A stretch of DNA of 64,000 nucleotides from Pycnococcus provasolii (taxonomy: Eukaryota > Chlorophyta > Pseudoscourfieldiophyceae > Pseudoscourfieldiales). Shown here one piece after another: positions 58,101-61,100 of this stretch. The DNA is taken from positions 186,001 to 250,000 of the forward strand of contig CP150570.1 in NCBI GenBank assembly GCA_049487715.1, written 5' to 3'. The position numbers and the translations under genes were made by a program. How positions within the stretch are numbered: the first letter of the stretch is position 1; every line of letters starts with the position of its first letter. Under the pieces are notes generated by a model. The model made no database searches, had not been told where the DNA came from, and worked only from the letters and a program-made list of their open reading frames with translations.

Positions 58101-61100
58101 TTGAGCACGTTCGTCACGCCCTCGCCCCTTGTGATCGCGTGGATCTCGTCCGCGTACGCCGTACGGCGCGTGTCGAGCGCATCGCACACGCCGCGATCGC
58201 GAAGCAGGGCGCGCTTGCGCGGTCCGCCCGCCGTGCCTACGACGTGCGCGCCGAGCGTGCGCAGCACCTCGAGCGCGGCGAGTCCGACTCCGCCGGACGT
58301 CGCCTGCACGAGTACGCGCGACTCCGGCGTGGCTTCTGTCGCGCGCGACAGCGCCATGTCGACCGTCACGAACACCGTCGGCGTCGTCGCCGCGGCGGAG
58401 AACGCAATCACGTCCGGCTTGCGTGCCGCAGCGTACACAGACGTGCGCGCGTGCGAGCCCAGGCAGCCGGGCGCCAGACCCAGCAGCGACTCGCCTGCAT
58501 GGAATGCGCGAGGCGCCAGCGGCGACACGGACACAGCCACGCCGGCGCAGTCGGCGCCGGGCGGACCCGGGTCGCCGGGGTACATGCCGAGCACGTTCAG
58601 CACGTCGCGGAAGTTGACTCCCACAGCCACCACGCGCAGTGTCATGGCGTCCGCGCGATCGGATACGCCCAGCGCGTCGAGCGCGTGCGCCTTGAGGCCC
58701 GTGAAGGCACCGCGAGGCATCGGCTCGAGCTGGAAGCGACGTACCGTCTCGTGCGCCTGTGCGTGTAGCAGTCTCGGTCGGAGCAGCGCGCCCGCGCGAG
58801 CCGCGGCGCCCTGCGCGTCGCCGAGGTCAGCCTTCGTCGTCGTCGGCGCCGTCGCGCCTGCGCTTGCGTCGACGTCGACGCCGCCGCACTGCACCTGCGG
58901 CAACTCCGCCGCGGCTGTGCGTAGTACACCCCACGCTGACGCGAGCGCGACGCCGGGCCACGTGCGCGCGGTGCCGGCTGCTGCACTGACTGCGGCAGGC
59001 GCGTGCGCGCCACGCGTGACGAGCTCGAAGCGGCGTACGCGGAGCATGCTCGCGCACTGCGCAAGCTGAATGAGGTTGCACGACGTAAGGAAGGTGGATA
59101 GTCCTATCATGGACGTTTGCTCGTTCTGATGCATCGGCGTGAGGTGCGGTTGAATCACCTTGTTGTCGACGATGACACGCGACACAGAGTCGCATTCGCC
59201 GTTGGCAGACGGCGCCAGCGCGGATGTATGCTGCCATGTAACTTCGTAGGTTGTGTTCGGTTTTGTCTCCACACTTGCGAAAGATGACGGCATAGCTCGG
59301 GGAGCGATCTGAGGTTGTAGGGGTCGCGCCTCAAGCTGAGTGAGACGAACGTCGACTGCGCAATCCTCATGCTGAATGCTATGTGAGCTGAGTGCAACGA
59401 CATCATCGTGGCTTTTGCAACCAATAAACAGCTTAGAGCTCGTGAGTCTGTCCGAGATACAGTACGAGGCGAGTGCTACAGGTACGTATGTCGCCTTGTT
59501 GTCAGAGTCCACATTCTTTTGGGACTGCATGCTCGCACGGCAAGCAACATTGAGCTGCATGGATCCGTCAAGGATGGAAGGGTGGCAGAAGTATGAGCTC
59601 GTCGAGGTACTCCCCTGATGGAATATATTGCCACTTCCGATGCAGGTAGCGCCACCATCAGAAGACGACCATCGCACGGATGTGACGAGTTGAAATGCTG
59701 GTCCGTACTGCAGCTTCACTGAACGCATGCTGGCATAGCCATAGGCCACGTCGGCTGGCGTTGGATGAAGATATGCGTGGCGAAGTGGCGAGGAGGCAAC
59801 ACCAAACATCAAAGAAGGTTTGTTGTACTGCCAATCGACACGCGCGCTCACGTGCTGCTGCTTGCGATCAGCGCTGGAAGTGCCTGCCGCACTTGATTGC
59901 ACCGCAACTTGTCCCGACTTCAGTACGTTGACGAACAAATTAGTAGACTCGCCTTCTTCAGCTCGACACATGTTGAGATCGTATGGCAACGCAATGATAG
60001 CCTTTCTCAGCGCAATGCCACAGCAGAGCGGTGGAGATGATCCCATCATAGAAGGGTTGCATACGGCGTAGCACATTTCGAAGAATGCTGCTCCAGGCAT
60101 GAGCGGCTTATCCATCACCACATGATCCCAAAGATACGCACAGCGATTCTTTCGAAGATTGCATGCAATCGTGGTGAGAGTTTCACGGTCTATTGACAGA
60201 GGAGAAGTCGGTATTGCGCTGTCGACAAGAATGTGCGGAATGGGAAGCGGCCAGAGGATCGATCGTCCTCCCTCTTCGCCGCGACATGTCGAAAGCGATA
60301 GCTGCGATGGCTCGAATTCAAGACGACTGTCCACCTCAACAACACAGTGTGCGTTCGTCCCTTGAAATGCAAATGCAGAGATTCCAGAATTGACGTCCGT
60401 GCGCAATTCGGAACTGGGAAGCTGTGTCTCACCTCGCATCATCGCAAGCTCAACGCGAGAGCCCGTTCCAAGAGAATGCGCGACATGGGCATTCACGCGC
60501 CTGAGGTGAAGCACGGATCCAGCCGAGCGATTATGGAGCAGGTACGCTGTATGCGCAATGCCAGTAACGCCCGCCGATGGCTCACCGTGTCCAACAATGG
60601 ATTTGCTCGCCATGAGATTGATCGGTTTGGACTGTGCAAAGACAGCCTGCAGCGCTCCAACCTCTATGGGATCACCCAAAGGCGTGCCCGTACCGTGCAT
60701 CTGCACAGCCATCAAATCGCATCCCTTGCCTTCACCTGTGCTCATGCATGCAAGCCGGATCACGCTCTGTTGCGCAGGCCCGTTCGGCGCCGTCAGGGCA
60801 CTTGATCGACCATCCTGATTTACTGCGCTCCCGGCGAGGGTGAGAGCAACCGGTAAAGAGCTCAAGCGTGTTGCCGAGTGGTCTGGCCTCACATAGCAGT
60901 ATATTGCACAACTTTCACTGCGTACATACCCACTAGCCGAGGCATCGAGTGCCTTGCAGCGCCCATCAGGTGCAAGCATCCCAGCCTTCTGGAAAATTGC
61001 CGACGTATCAGAGGAGAGTGTGATATTCACGCATCCGTGAATGTGGCCCTCTTCTACCTCACAGCGCAAATGCAGACGTGCAGTGTGCAATGCAACTAGG

